Shown one piece after another: positions 34,948-45,905 of a DNA stretch of 64,000 bases (positions within the stretch are counted from its first letter, which is position 1; each line of letters begins with the position of its first letter). The notes under the pieces are model-generated. The model was not told the DNA's origin and did no database searches. It was given only the letters and a program-made list of their open reading frames with translations. Source of the DNA: Eutreptiella sp. 'Long Island Sound 2002' (lineage: Eukaryota > Euglenozoa > Euglenophyceae > Eutreptiales > Eutreptiaceae). The stretch is from contig OZ038400.1 of assembly GCA_964036045.1 (NCBI GenBank), positions 10,503,976 to 10,567,975 on the forward strand, read 5' to 3'. The position numbers were made by a program, and so were the translations under genes.

Positions 34948-36151
34948 CTAGAGGAATTTCTCTATGTGGGAGTCATTCTCCCTCTCAAGAGCCAGCTCAA
35001 TCAGCAGGTCCACCAGTTCGTCGTACGAGTGGGTCCGGCTTTTCCTCTCAGAGGTAGCGCGGCAATCATCCCACGTACGTTGGGGGATCTTACTCATCAG
35101 CCACAGGTGGGGCTCAGTGGCTCCAAAGGAGCCCACGTTCCTCCCCGAAAACAGATATTCTAGGTCGCACACGTATTCAGAGACTCGCGCAGCAGAAGGA
35201 AACTCAGGGAGCATAGGTAGCTCCTCTATCTGTGTGCGCACACTGAGGTCAGTCTCATAGACTAGGAATGTTTTCTCCAGTCTTTGGAGTACCTCTGCCC
35301 AGGTTGAAGCGGTTTTCACAATCTGTTTCACCTGTTTTTGCAAAAATTTCTTTTTGCAAGAGCGTTTCAGCAGTGAGCATTTGGTGGCCACATCCACATG
35401 GGATTGGCCAGTTAGCAAAAGAAACTCAGCAAATTCTTCTGCCCATTCGGGCAGGTTTTTCGGATCGAACTCCGGCAACTCCAGCTGGATGTTCGCCTGG
35501 GCAATCGGTCTGCCCACCTTCCCCCCCCCCGGGGTTAGGCCAGAAGGGGGAGGAGATACGCCGGCAAGAGGTGCCAGGGCTAACAGCCCTCTTCTCTCAG
35601 TCTCCGTCACCGGCACGTCCTGTAGTTCAGCAATGGGGACTGTCCTGGCGCGAGGATGAAGGGGGCTGGGGCAAGTGACCTTGGGTAGCAACCTGGACAC
35701 CCTTGATCTTTTGAGATCATCAGCCAACGTGCTCAATCCGGGTGAAGGAGAGAGTAGCGCTGGCTTGGGTAAGGGTTCAATGATACCCAATTTAGCCTTG
35801 ACAGCCTCTGACAGAGCTGTCACATCGGTCTTCCGATCCGGATAGAAGTTTGGCCAAAAGTTCGGCCGTGCGATCCAGAGCCCCATAGGTGGGCTCTGGG
35901 CGAAGAGGATCCAGACTCTTTTCAGGAGCCATTGAAGTTATCGGCAGGTCTGGATGCCATGCTCTCGGGTGCTCGTGTACTCTTGGTCGTCTCGGTAGTG
36001 ATACTGTGTCCGCCATGTCTGTAGATAGCCCCGAATAAAGGAAGGAACCCATCTCAGTTTGGGAAGGCGACCCGAGGGCCTCAAGAGGTATTTCTCCATC
36101 TTCTCCTACGGTGGACTTGTGGTACTCCTCGTGGAGCATAAACTCGTCCAT
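34948..36151 (-). pseudogene. gag: Gag capsid region of chromovirus A
   Basis: The ATG at 36151 lies one base after the LTR end. The first 100 residues are acidic. The frame shifts by one within 35792-35886, after which the capsid-like part continues (LPEWAEEFAEFLLLTGQ, YDELVDLLIELALERE). It ends at TAG 34948-34950, but the same frame runs on without loss of character into the zinc-knuckle part, so the TAG is a nonsense change, a read-through site or a sense codon. Gag would build the cytoplasmic virus-like particle. Confidence 0.75.
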
Positions 36152-36152
36152 C

Positions 36153-36568
36153 TGTAATGGTTTTGTTGTCTCTCAAAACTATTCTTCGAGTCTTCTTTGA
36201 TGTTCCCTTGACCGTGACCTTGACTCCCTACCGTCATGCAGCGGGCATACAAGGGGAAGACATCGGAATTGTCTTTGATCTCTGAGTCACTGAGTAAGCT
36301 TGGCTGAAGTCTCTGCCATGCAGAGACTGTTGTAACTCCGTTGCATGTTCTGTCTGTAGATGAACAAACAGTACAAATGCCGTAATATGCGCAATAATGA
36401 AATAATCACAAAACCTTAACTTTTAATTATAAAAACAAAGGCTTTCACAGTCAAAAGATTTCATATTGCGCTGTGCGCGCGTCGCTGATCTGACATTCTG
36501 ATCTCGCGATTTCACGCGCGCGGCTTCAGGCTGTGTGAGGGACTCAAACCTATTACACTCCCCTCACA
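36153..36568 (-). repeat. LTR copy next to gag (416 bp)
   Basis: On the minus strand it starts TGTGAGGGGAGTG and ends CCATTACA (TG...CA, with TGTRA/TYACA termini). It contains a TATA-like TTTTTATAATTAAAAG. About five substitutions separate it from the 38377-38792 copy, so the two are young relative to each other. It directly abuts the gag ATG with no room for a primer-binding site. Confidence 0.85.
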
Positions 36569-38376
36569 AGCTCAAGCATGGGGATCCAGGGACCCTACAG
36601 GCACCCAGCACCTTGCTTGGGCTGATAGAAAAACAGATAGGTTTGATGGCCTGAGCCAGTACTGTACAAGACCCAGCAGTGGGGTCTAGTCTGATCTGAG
36701 TATGCCTAAACATAGAAAAAAAATAGACACTCAGAAAGTGTGACTACCATACAAAAAAAATGGGTTAGGGAAAAGCCTTACATGCTTTAGGCTATTAAAA
36801 ACGCCATTCCGGGTAACACATTGCAGGGGGTGCTGTAAACACTCCCCTCACAGACTTGTTCCTAGGGGCAATCCCCAGAACTGCAAAGCAGCTTCAGAAG
36901 AATTTCCCCTATTCACAAAACCTGCAAAAGTTTCCCAACCTAAGGGGAAAACCCTGCAAAGGTTTTCAAAACCACTACAATTTTGAAAACCTGTGCTGCT
37001 GTTATTCAAAAAAGAAGAAAAAAGACATACCTGAAAAGCCCTGGCACACTGAGAACGAAGAAAAATGTTAAACGACTTCACACTGTGTGCTCAGCACCTC
37101 TCAGTACTCTCAGAAGTACTGCTCAATGGCAGTGGTGTAAAAACAACACAAAGGGCCTCCTCAGCAAAAACGAAGGCAAGCCTGTGGAATAACATACAAA
37201 ATAACATACTCTGGACTCGCTTCCAGAGCAGTTGGGGCCCCGTGGGCCATACCTGTTTTTTAGATTGAGCATCATCTCGACTACATGCAGCCGAGTGCGA
37301 GCATGCACTTGAAAAAGCAGCCTTATATACACAAAAGGAAAGTCCGTACGCTTTGGCAAAAGCAACAGAGACACTGACATCAAGGGTGGCCTCAGGGTTG
37401 TTGAGGCACGTTAGGGGTTCGAAAACATCGCGTAGGCTGTCCCTGTGGACGCGCATGGCGCGAAACTGACATAACTTTGAAAAATTTGACTTTACTCACT
37501 TGATTACAAGCTCTGACCCACCGGCTATCTCGTTTGCTCTTGCCAGCGCTCACACAGTCGCGCTAGCGTTGCACGTAGGCTCAGCACGACAAGCAGGCTG
37601 AGGATCTGGCAAAGCGCACAGGTCTGTAGGGCGACTCGCTCTTCTCCACAGACAGGCGACTCGCACTTGATCAGGCGCTCCACACTCATAGTTGGCACCA
37701 CGTGTACTGCACCATCACTGCAGGTCACTTAACAGGCCTCACCCGAAACGCTCTTGAGGGACGGCAGGATGGACGAGCTCCAAGGGCTTTCATGGTTGAT
37801 AAAGCGGGCAGGAAGGAGGAGGAAGGAGGGACGCAGGGTCACTGATCGTCAGCTTCTCACAAAAGTCTACTGGCCACACGAAAATCCGGCGTCATAGTCG
37901 TCTAACGAAGTCTGGATCGTCCAACGAACTCATTTGCTTGTTCTCCCACGAACCGGGCACGACGTGGACCTCTTCTCCTGTTCATATCGCTTGCTGTGGC
38001 GTCTGCCGCGGTGTGTTTTGCGCCGCCCGTCCTCCAGACGCGGCGGGCGACCACGAAGCACCTTCTCACGGATATCCTCTAGCGCATCCTCTGCTCCATC
38101 ACGTTGTCTTCGGAGCCGCTCCACGTCGTGTCTTAAGTCTGACACCGTCTCCTGAAATCTCCGTAGCTCATCACGGGCGTCATCCCGTTCTCTGCGGTAT
38201 CGCTCAAGACGATCTAGGTCTCGTTCTTCCTCCATTCGGACATTTCTCCTGCCGCTCGGCTCATCTTCAATTCGGCCGCTCCTTCGGCTGCTCACACTCG
38301 ACATTACCGGCAACAGGGTGCTGCACAACAGCAAAGACCTCAGCCCGTCAACAATACAACTTTGATACAACAGTCT
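36569..38376 (-). other. Internal sequence between the two LTRs
   Basis: 1.8 kb between LTRs in the same orientation as chromovirus A. It holds the coiled-coil frame next to the right LTR. The rest has no recognisable domain. A 13-base LTR-start-like motif (TGTGAGGGGAGTG) recurs at 36840-36853. It could be a separate non-autonomous LTR element or the leader of a rearranged one. Confidence 0.5.
37930..38304 (-). CDS. Small coiled-coil protein inside the LTR pair
   Basis: ATG 38304 to TGA 37930, about 124 residues. Ser/Arg-rich start, then a charged heptad-like helix (EEERDLDRLERYRRERDDA, RHDVERLRRQRDGAEDALED) and a Lys/Arg-rich tail. This looks like a structural or nucleic-acid-binding gag-like product. 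It lies about 75 bp after the right LTR on the minus strand, where a first retroelement gene would be. Confidence 0.55.
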   Translation of the reverse strand: MSSVSSRRSGRIEDEPSGRRNVRMEEERDLDRLERYRRERDDARDELRRFQETVSDLRHDVERLRRQRDGAEDALEDIREKVLRGRPPRLEDGRRKTHRGRRHSKRYEQEKRSTSCPVRGRTSK

Positions 38377-38792
38377 TGTAATAGTTTTGTTGTCTCTCAA
38401 AACTATTCTTCGAGTCTTCTTTGATGTTCCCTTGACCGTGACCTTGACTCCCTACCGTCATGCAGCGGGCATACAAGGGGAAGACATCGGAATTGTCGTT
38501 GATCTCTGAGTCACTGAGTAGGCTTGGCTGAAGTCTCTGCCATGCAGAGACTGTTGTAACTCCGTTGCATGTTCTGTCTGTAGATGAACAAACAGTACAA
38601 ATGCCGTAATATGCGCAATAATGAAATAATCACAAAACCTTAACTTTTAATTATAAAAACAAAGGCTTTCACAGTCAAAAGATTTCATATTGCGCTGTGC
38701 GCGCGTCGCTGATCTGGCATTCTGATCTCGCGATTTCACGCGCGCGGCTTCAGGCTGTGTGAGGAACTCAAACCTATTACACTCCCCTCACA
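38377..38792 (-). repeat. Second LTR copy (416 bp)
   Basis: Same length and termini as the other copy. On the minus strand it is followed after six bases by TTGTATCAAAG, resembling an initiator-Met tRNA primer-binding site with mismatches. It is inserted in a copy of the conserved gene segment at 38793-39106. The bases flanking the LTR pair (CCATC and AGGTC) do not match, so the pair is not a simple single insertion. Confidence 0.85.
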
Positions 38793-39106
38793 AGGTCCTC
38801 TTGTTCTTCAGGACCACCTCCAAGAACAGTGGAAGAAGAGGCCGGACAGGCCGACCGGGCGATGGAGGCTTCGACACGCCTGCGGAGCCTTTGCAGGCTG
38901 TCCTCATCATGGGCCGCTAAGGGCTCCATGGTTAATGGTGTTGTTCTGGGCGGATTTAGATTCGCCCTTCTGTGCTCTGGATCTTCCTGAGACCCAGATG
39001 CTGCTCTGAGTGGCGGTTCACTCTTTGGGTGGGCTACACTGCCAAGTTGTACTTGTACACTTCTGATCGGCCAGGTTCGGGAGGACAGTTGAGTGGACAT
39101 GTTCAA
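38793..39106 (-). pseudogene. Conserved gene segment, copy 1 (cut by LTR)
   Basis: The frame carries RSVQVQLG, PLRAASGSQEDPEHRRA, DSLQRLRRRVEASIARS and CPASSSTVLGGGPEEQEDL, then runs straight into the LTR at 38792. It aligns closely with the plus-strand copy at 44896-45200, but the encoded part is diverged. Function unknown; the Leu/Arg-rich stretch is probably helical. Confidence 0.55.
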
Positions 39107-39124
39107 TGTGCTCTTCAGTGTGCT

Positions 39125-39893
39125 TTTCTTGTGCTTCTGCTCAGAGTCGGTTCGAAAGGTTCTCAGGGTTTGCCTCTGCTACCGGAAAGATGTCCTTGAT
39201 TAGTGCCCTATAGATTTTGATGAAATCCTGCAGGTTTTTGATGATGAAATCCCAAAAACAAAGGAGCAAGTAGAGCAAGAACAGGATGTGGATCGAATCA
39301 ATGAATAGTTTGAAATCCAGTGTAACACAGAAGGGCTGCAGATAGACAAAGCAGGTATAGATACAAGGATTCAATCACAAATGGCTAAAACAAAAGATTT
39401 TATGAGAAAACTGGCCTGACTCTAGACTCCAAGTAAGCATCAAGCACTTCATGTGCACTCTTTTGGATGAAATGGAGCTGGTTAGGAATGTGGGGCATAG
39501 GAGTTAGGCCAGACACAGATTATGACTTGGCCAAGCAACTGAATTCAGAAACAGTTAAAAAGTAGAACCACAATAAGTCGTAGAAACAATTGAGTATAGG
39601 GGTCTTGGGGTGGGAGACCACTAGGCTTAACCACCAAGGCCTAAGGCATGAAATGCCTATTTTATTCCGGTATATCCTCCATGAGGGAGGATACCTCCGC
39701 CCAGTTGAGTGGTAGGGGTGAACTTCATGGGGGGCTAGGGTTATAACCCTAGTTACTTTGAGAAAGTGTACTAAAAGCTTCAAAAGAGTAATAAAAATAC
39801 TTAAGTTAGTCTAAGCATCAACAAAAGGGTTTTAAGGGGGGCTTGGCCTGGATCAAGCCCTCCAAGAAAGACAAGGCAGTGACTTTTTCTTAC
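39125..39893 (-). mobile_element. Half copy of the foldback element
   Basis: Corresponds to one arm of the 25056-26599 element, from CAGAGTCGGTTCGAAAGG to the terminal GTGACTTTTTCTTAC at 39893. The partner arm is absent. Confidence 0.8.
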
Positions 39894-40028
39894 TGAGTGT
39901 ACAAGTTCAACTTGGCAACAGTGGGCCCATCTCAATGAGTGAGCCCAAGCTCAGAGCTGCATCCGCGTCTCAAGAAGATCCAGTTCACAGAAGGGCGGAA
40001 CAAGAAGCGCCCAGATTAACCACAGAAG
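39690..40028 (+). repeat. 339-bp direct repeat, left of repeat A
   Basis: Runs from GATACCTCCG to ACCACAGAAG and spans the junction between a foldback terminus and the conserved gene segment. The same 339-bp stretch is repeated at 44692-45030. Confidence 0.85.
39894..40028 (+). pseudogene. Conserved gene segment, copy 2 (cut by repeat A)
   Basis: Carries SVQVQLGNSGPISM, SEPKLRAASASQEDPVHRR and EAPRLTTE, then stops abruptly at the (GTAG)n edge of repeat A. Confidence 0.6.
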
Positions 40029-43000
40029 TAGGTAGGTAGGTAGGTGCACTCGGTTGTGGAGAGGCGCCCCATGGTTCCCGCTGGCGTTGCCGCTGTGACG
40101 AACAGGAAGAGGCTCCGCGCTTGAAGAGGGGAGGCGACTTACATCCCGCTAGACCTGACCGGTGGCCCCCAACAAAGCGGCCCCGGGCAACACCGGGAGG
40201 GCTGATCGCCGCCAGCGTGACTGCTTGTCATGCCGGGAGGGCGGGCCCCCGTGCTTGCGCGCCCTTCCCCCATGTGGGGGAGCCGCTTTGTGGGGGCACA
40301 TGCAGTAGGGCCGTGGGTGGGTGAGCGAAAGCCCCTTGGTAAGACCCCCTGCGGGGCAACCCCAGTCCCGAGTCGACCTACCTACCTACCTGCTTGCGCA
40401 CGTCCCCTCCTTTGGGCGGAACCCTAGGGGTTCACCGGACTTCCTGGCGTATCCCGTTCCCAAGGCATGCATGCATGTTCTTGGTACTAGGGTTCCGAGG
40501 TGCTTGGGTGTCGCCCGCTCCGCCTCGAGTCCCAAAGCAGCGCAGGCCTTAGGATGCAGCCTTACCCCCGGTCTCCGGATCTCGTTTGGCCGGGTCACCT
40601 GCATGGCACGGGCTGCCTCAGTGCCCGGGCTATGGACACTGGGTTTCCTACTGTTGCGTGGCGCTTGCGTTTTGGTCTGGGTTGTGGTTGGGTTTGGGTT
40701 TCGGCTGCGCCCCGCCACTCCTGGCTGGGGTGTTGGGGTGTGTGTGTGCTTGTGTACCTGTTCCGCTTGTACCTCGCCACTCCTGGCTGGGGTGTGCGGC
40801 GTGGGTGTGTGTGCTTGGGCTCGGGTTTCGGCTGCGCCCCGCCATTCCTGGCTGGGGTGTGCGGTGTGGGTGTGTGTGCTTCAGCTCGGGTTTTAGGCTG
40901 CGCCCCGCCACTCCTGGCAGGGGTGTTGGGGTGTGTGTGTGCTTGTGTGCGTGCTCCGCTTGTACCCCGCCACTCCTGGCTGGCGTGTGCAGCGTGGGTG
41001 TTGTGCTTGGGCTCGGGTCTCGGTTGCGCCCCGCCACTGCTGGCTGGGGTGGCGGGGTTTGTGTCTGCTTGTGTGCGCGCCCCGCTTGCACCCCGCCACT
41101 CCTGGCTGGGTTGTGCGGTGTGGGGGTGTGTGTTTGGGCTGGGGTTTCGGCTGCGCCCCGCCACTCCTGGCTGGGGTGTCCGGGTGTGCGTGTTTGTGTG
41201 CGTGCTCCCCTTGTACCCCGCCACTCCTGGCTGGGGTGTGCGGTGTGGGTGTGTGTGCTTGGGTTCGGGTTTCGGCTGCGCCCCGCCACTCCTGGCTGGG
41301 GTGTTGGGGTGTGTGTGTTTGTGTGCGTGCTCCCCTTGTACCCCGCCACCCCTGGCTGGGGTGTGCGGTGTGGGTGTCGGTGTTTGGGCTCGGGTTTCGG
41401 CTGCGCCCCGCCACTCCTGGCTGGGGTGTTGGGGCGTGCATGTTTGTGTGCGTGCTCCCCTTGTACCCGCCACTCCTGGCTGGGGTGTGCGGCGTGCATG
41501 TATGTGTTTGGGATCGGGTTTCGGCTGCGCCCCGCCACTCCTGGCTGGGGTGTTGGGGTGTGTGTGTGGTGGTGTGGGCGCTCCCCTTGTACCCCGCCAC
41601 TCCTGGCTGGGGTGTGCGGTGCGGGTGTGGGTGTTTCCGGCTCGGGTTTCGGCTGCGCCCCGCCACTCCTGGCTTGGGTGTTGGGGTGCGCGTGTTGGTG
41701 TGCGTGCTCCCCCCGTACCCCGCCACCCCTGGCTGGGGTGTGCGGCGTGGGTGTGCGTGTTTGGGCTCGGGTTTCGGCTGCGCCCCGCCACTGCTGGCTG
41801 GGGTGTTGGGGTGTGTGTGTGCTGGTGTGCGCGCTCCGCTTGTCCCCCGCCACTCCTGGCTGGGGTTTGCGGTGTGGGTGTGTGTGTTTGGGGTCGGGTT
41901 TCGGCTGCGCCCCGCCACTCCTGGCTGGGGTGTTGGGGTGTGCGTGTTGGTGTGCGTGCTCCCCTTGTACCCCGCCACTCCTGGCTGGGGTGTGCGGCGT
42001 GGGTGTGCGTGTTTGGGCTCGGGTTTCGGCTGCGCCCCGCCACTTCTGGCTGGGGTGTTGGGGTGTGTGTGTGCTGGTGTCCGCACTCCGCTTGTACCCC
42101 GCCGCTCCTGGCTGGGGTATGCGGCGTGGGTGTGTTCTGTTTGGGCTCGGGTTTCGGCTGCGCCCCGCCTCTCCTGGCTGGGGTGTTGGGGTGTGTGTGT
42201 GCTGGTGTGTGTGCTCCTCCTGTGCCCCGCCACCCCTGGCTGGGGTGTGCGTTGTGGGTGTGTGTGCTCGGGCTCGGGTTTTGGCTGCGCCCCGCCACTC
42301 CTGGCTGGGGTTTGTGGTGTGTGGGTTGGGTGTTTCCTGGCACCTGTCCCTGTGCCGTGGTTCAATGCGTGTTGTGCGCGCTGCCCGGGTTTGCGGCACC
42401 CGGTGGCCGTTGTTGCTTGGCAGCTTCGCTTGTGCCTTGGTTGTGGCCTGCGGCCTGCCTCTCTGGCGTGCCTCGTGGCCCCGCGTTGGTGCGCCGCGCC
42501 TCGTCCGGTCCGGTCGCTCTCGGTGCTCCGGTTGGCTGTCCCGTCGCCGTGGTGCCTTTCCCCACCCCGGGGGCTTGCGCCCCCGGCTTTACTGGGTGAC
42601 TGCGCGGGGCACGCGGAGGCCGGCCGAGAACCGGGCTCATTGTGCCTGCCGCTTGCCCCCGCCGAGGCAGGGGCGCTGGGCTCGCTCCGCGTCCTACCCG
42701 TTCGGGGCCCCGCGATGGGGTTGTCCCTGGCGGGTCCCTCCGACGTCGGTCTTGGACTGCGTGCGCTGCGGTGTTTTGCGTGTGTGGACCCGGTCACTGA
42801 CGCGTCCGGTTTCCTGTACCGCCCGTCTTTCGACGGGGGACTCGGCCGGTGCACCGGGGCTGTTTCGTGTGGACGCCGACACCGCCCCTTTTTGGTCAGA
42901 GGACGCCACGGCCGGGTCCCGTGCGTGTGTGCGTGTGCGTGCCCTTCTTGGCCGGGTCGGGCGGGCCGGCCTCCCGGGCGCGTTTTGGTGCGCCTCACCT

Positions 43001-44691
43001 TTTCCTGTGGCCGTTCTTGTTGCTCTCTGTCCGCTCGGCCCCCACCAGGCTGGGGTTGCCCTGCTTCTGTTGTTTCTTGTTTTTTTTTCCTCCCCTCTTG
43101 TGCGCCCCCCTTGTCTCCGCCGTTCCGTGTTTTCCTGCCCTGGGTGCCTTGGGCCTTGGCGTCTTGTGGTCCTACCCCCTCCTCCCTTTTGTTTCGCCTT
43201 TTTTTTTCCTCCCCCCTCCGTGTTTGTTTGTTTTTTTTTTCGGGTTTTCTTGCCTCTCTTTTTTTTTTTTCGTGCTTTGCTGGCTGTGCGGTGCCGGGCT
43301 GCCGTGTCGCGGGCTGTGGGGCGTGTTGGTGTGTGTTGTTGTGGGCCTTGTGCTTCGGCTGGGGCCCGTGCGCGCTTGCGCTCTGTTGTTCGGTGCCCCT
43401 TGCCTGTGCCTCCCCCTTTTGTTTTGTCGCCTATTGTGTTGTGTGTGCCCGGTGGTGCCGTGCTGGCGGCGTTGCTCTTCCCCTTTCTGCTTCCGGTGGC
43501 TGCCGTGTGGTGTTGCCCGCCCGACCCCTCCGGCGCTTGGCGCGGGGTTTTTTTTTTTTGCGTCGGGTTTGTGCTTGTTGTGCCCCCCCCCCCCCCGGGC
43601 GGCTGGTTGTGCTGTCCTGTGTTGTGGTTTGTCGTGCGTCGCGTGGTGTGGTGCTGCGGTCTGTGGTGTGTTTTGTGTTGTGTCCGTTGTTGTGTGGCGT
43701 GCTTGTGTTCTTGCGCCGCGGTGTGCTGTTGTTGTGGTGCTTTGCTTTCGTGCGTCGCTGCGTTCTCTGCTGGTTTTTTTTTTGTGTTGTTCCTTGCCTT
43801 TCCGTGGTGCTCCGGGCTGTTTCTGTTTCTGTGCTCTGCTTGTGCGGTGCTGTGCTGGTGTGCCTGTGTCGTTGCTCTCTGTGCGCTGCTCTCTTGCCCC
43901 TGCGGCGCTGGCTGGTGTTTTGTGTTGTTGTCTGTTGTGTTTGCGTGTTGGCTGTTGGGCCTGGCTGTCCTCTGTTGTCTCCTGGTGGGTCCTGGTGGCT
44001 CCTGGTGTCGTGTTTCGGTGGTGTGCTGTGGTGTGTCCCTGGGCGCCCTGCTGCGCCGTGTTGCTGCGCGTTGTGCCGCCCGGCGTTGTGTGGTTTCGTT
44101 TTGCTCTGTTTGGTGCTGTCGTGTGGTGTGTCCTGTCGCTGTCCGTCGTTCTGGGGTCCTGTGCCTTCCGGCGCTGTGTTTTGTCGTGTCTCGCCGCGCT
44201 GTGTGTGTTTTGCTGTGGTGTGTCGCTGCGTGGTGTTGTTCGCCGCTGTACTTTGTGCCGTGTGCGTCCCGGGGTGTCGTGCTGTGCGTTCCCTGTCCTC
44301 TCCTCCCTGTGTGGTGTTGCTGTGGGGCCCTGCTCTCCCTTGGTGCCCTGCTCCCCTGTGCTGTGCCCCGTGGTGCTGTGCTGCCGTGTGGTGCTGTGGT
44401 GTCCCGTCCTGCTGCTTTGTTTGGTTTGTTTCCTGCCTTTGTTTGGTTTCTCCTACTTGAAAAACCGCTGCAAAATTTGTTAAAATATTTTTTTCTTTTT
44501 TGTGAAAAAAAACTAAAATTATACACTACCCAACGCACGCACACTCGCACACTTGCAGGCAGCAAGACCATGTCTGGTTCACTGCCTTACATGTCGCCCC
44601 GCGTTGGTGGCGGTGTTGTGGCTGGCATGCCTTGGTGGTTGCGGTGTCCTGGACTTGACGCCGCGTACGGTCCACGTTTCATTTCTGTTTT
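40029..44691 (+). mobile_element. Repeat A, left arm
   Basis: Starts with (GTAG)n and GTGCACTCGGTTGTGGAG, then a GC-rich leader, a minisatellite, a conserved 0.7-kb block (42340-43040), a pyrimidine-rich part, a G/T-skewed part and an A/T-rich end. The same blocks appear inverted at 51868-60276. Against the right arm it carries an extra segment of about 140 bp near 40250-40395 that contains a second CCTACCTACC tract. No convincing protein is encoded; long frames on both strands are compositional. Confidence 0.8.
40690..42330. repeat. Minisatellite of repeat A, left arm
   Basis: The 20-bp core CCCCGCCACTCCTGGCTGGG recurs about every 62-65 bp, alternating two spacer types (GGTTTCGGCTGCG and GCTCCGCTTGTAC kinds), a 126-128 bp dimer. 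Confidence 0.95.
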
Positions 44692-44895
44692 GATACCTCC
44701 GCTCAGTTGAGTAGTAGGGGTGAACTTCATGGGGGGCTAGGGTTATAACCCTAGTTACTTTGAGAAAGTGTACTAAAAGCTTCAAAAGAGTAATAAAAAT
44801 ACTTAAGTTAGTCTAAGCATCAACAAAAGGGTTTTAAAGGGGGCTTGGCCTGGATCAAGCCCTCCAAGAAAGACAAGACAGTGACTTTTTCTTAC
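44692..44895 (-). mobile_element. Terminal fragment of the foldback element
   Basis: About 200 bp matching the outer end of the foldback arm, ending CTTAC at 44895. It is part of the 339-bp duplication. Confidence 0.8.
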
Positions 44896-45030
44896 TGAGT
44901 GTACAAGTTCAACTTGGCAACAGTGGGCCCATCTCAATGAATGAGCCCAAGCTCAGAGCTGCATCTGGGTTTCAAGAAGTTCCAGTTCACAGAAGGGCGG
45001 AACAAGAAGCGCCCAGATTAACCACAGAAG
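44692..45030 (+). repeat. 339-bp direct repeat, right of repeat A
   Basis: Same limits and same length as 39690-40028, with a few substitutions. Because it covers a composite junction, it must derive from duplication of one pre-existing locus. Confidence 0.85.
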
Positions 45031-45200
45031 CCTTAGCGGCCCGTGGTGACAGCCTGCAGCATCTCCGCCGAAGAGTTGCTGCGTCTATCTCCCGATCTGT
45101 TTGCCCTGCTTCTTCTTCAACAGCTACTCCAGCTAAAGGACCTGAGGAAGAAGGCGAATTGAAGTCAGATTGTGCACCCTCCTCAACAACAGCAAAGTAA
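44896..45200 (+). CDS. Conserved gene segment, copy 3 (most complete)
   Basis: SVQVQLGNSGPISM, NEPKLRAASGFQEVPVHRR, DSLQHLRRRVAASISRS, CPASSSTATPAKGPEEEGEL and a short tail to TAA 45198-45200. A donor-like AAAGTAATG overlaps that stop. Conservation with copy 1, on the other strand 5 kb away, supports coding. Family unknown. It may be an exon rather than a complete gene. Confidence 0.5.
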
Positions 45201-45795
45201 TGGGCTCATAGAATTGTAGTCTTCCAGCTCAGTCCATAGCAAAAAGGGACAATGAAACACAATCATATTTGCACTCATGTTCACTCCTTATCTCTATTCC
45301 ACTCTCACTCTACAACCATCCCTAGAGAGGTAAAAATACACCACGTGCTCCCTAGTATCGCCGCCAGGCGCCTCTCCTCTATCTATCTCTCTTCTCTCCT
45401 CTCGTGTTTGGGGCTTGGCTTAGGCCTAGGTATATTCTTAGGATCCCATAGACATGAAACATGCTTGGGGCCCACCAAATAGGGATTAAAAAACATGAAG
45501 AAGTGGGGACAACCTTGAGAAAGGGTTGTAGTGGAAATAAAGGTCCCTTAGGGGTCATAGACACCTTCGAAGGTAGTATGTGTGGTATCACTCACACATT
45601 GGGTCGGTCATGCATGACATGCATGACAATCATGCATCCCAAAAATGTGATCACCTAAATTCAAAGAGGTGTGAAAAATGAATAGTATAACCTTCTTAGG
45701 AACCCATTAGAGTGGGGTACTGGTTGAGGTACTTTTGAGTGAAAGTGCGGTTTTGGGTTGGAATGTGTAAAACACATGCTAGGGCGCCAGCATGT

Positions 45796-45872
45796 CATGA
45801 TGCATGATGTATGACACATGACACATGACACATGATGCATGATGAATGATTGAATGATGGATGATGATCTGA
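45796..45872. repeat. ATGACAC / ATGATG microsatellite
   Basis: Repeated ATGACACATGACACATG passing into GATGAATGATTGAATGATGG. Confidence 0.8.
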
Positions 45873-45905
45873 ATCTGCTCTGTACATGTTGCCTTTGCAC
45901 TGCAG

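Larger units (their letters stand above)
29069..36152 (-). mobile_element. Chromovirus A (Ty3/Gypsy, chromodomain), internal region
   Basis: Reading on the minus strand the domain order is gag capsid, CCHC knuckle, DTGA protease, spacer, reverse transcriptase, RNase H, integrase (zinc-binding, DDE, GPY/F) and chromodomain: the canonical chromovirus order. The frame is broken by about five shifts and by in-frame TAG 34948, TAA 32794, TAA 31647 and TAG 30798. A 416-bp LTR lies immediately upstream of gag (36153-36568). No matching LTR is found downstream, so the 3' end is missing or was deleted. Confidence 0.9.

Noticed and set aside
36153-38792. Simple single insertion of an LTR element with target-site duplication
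   Set aside because: Flanking pentamers (CCATC and AGGTC) differ and one LTR abuts gag of another element.
39690-45030. Reading the 339-bp direct repeats as LTRs of a retroelement
   Set aside because: They lack TG...CA ends, primer site and polypurine tract, and are composites of two other sequences.
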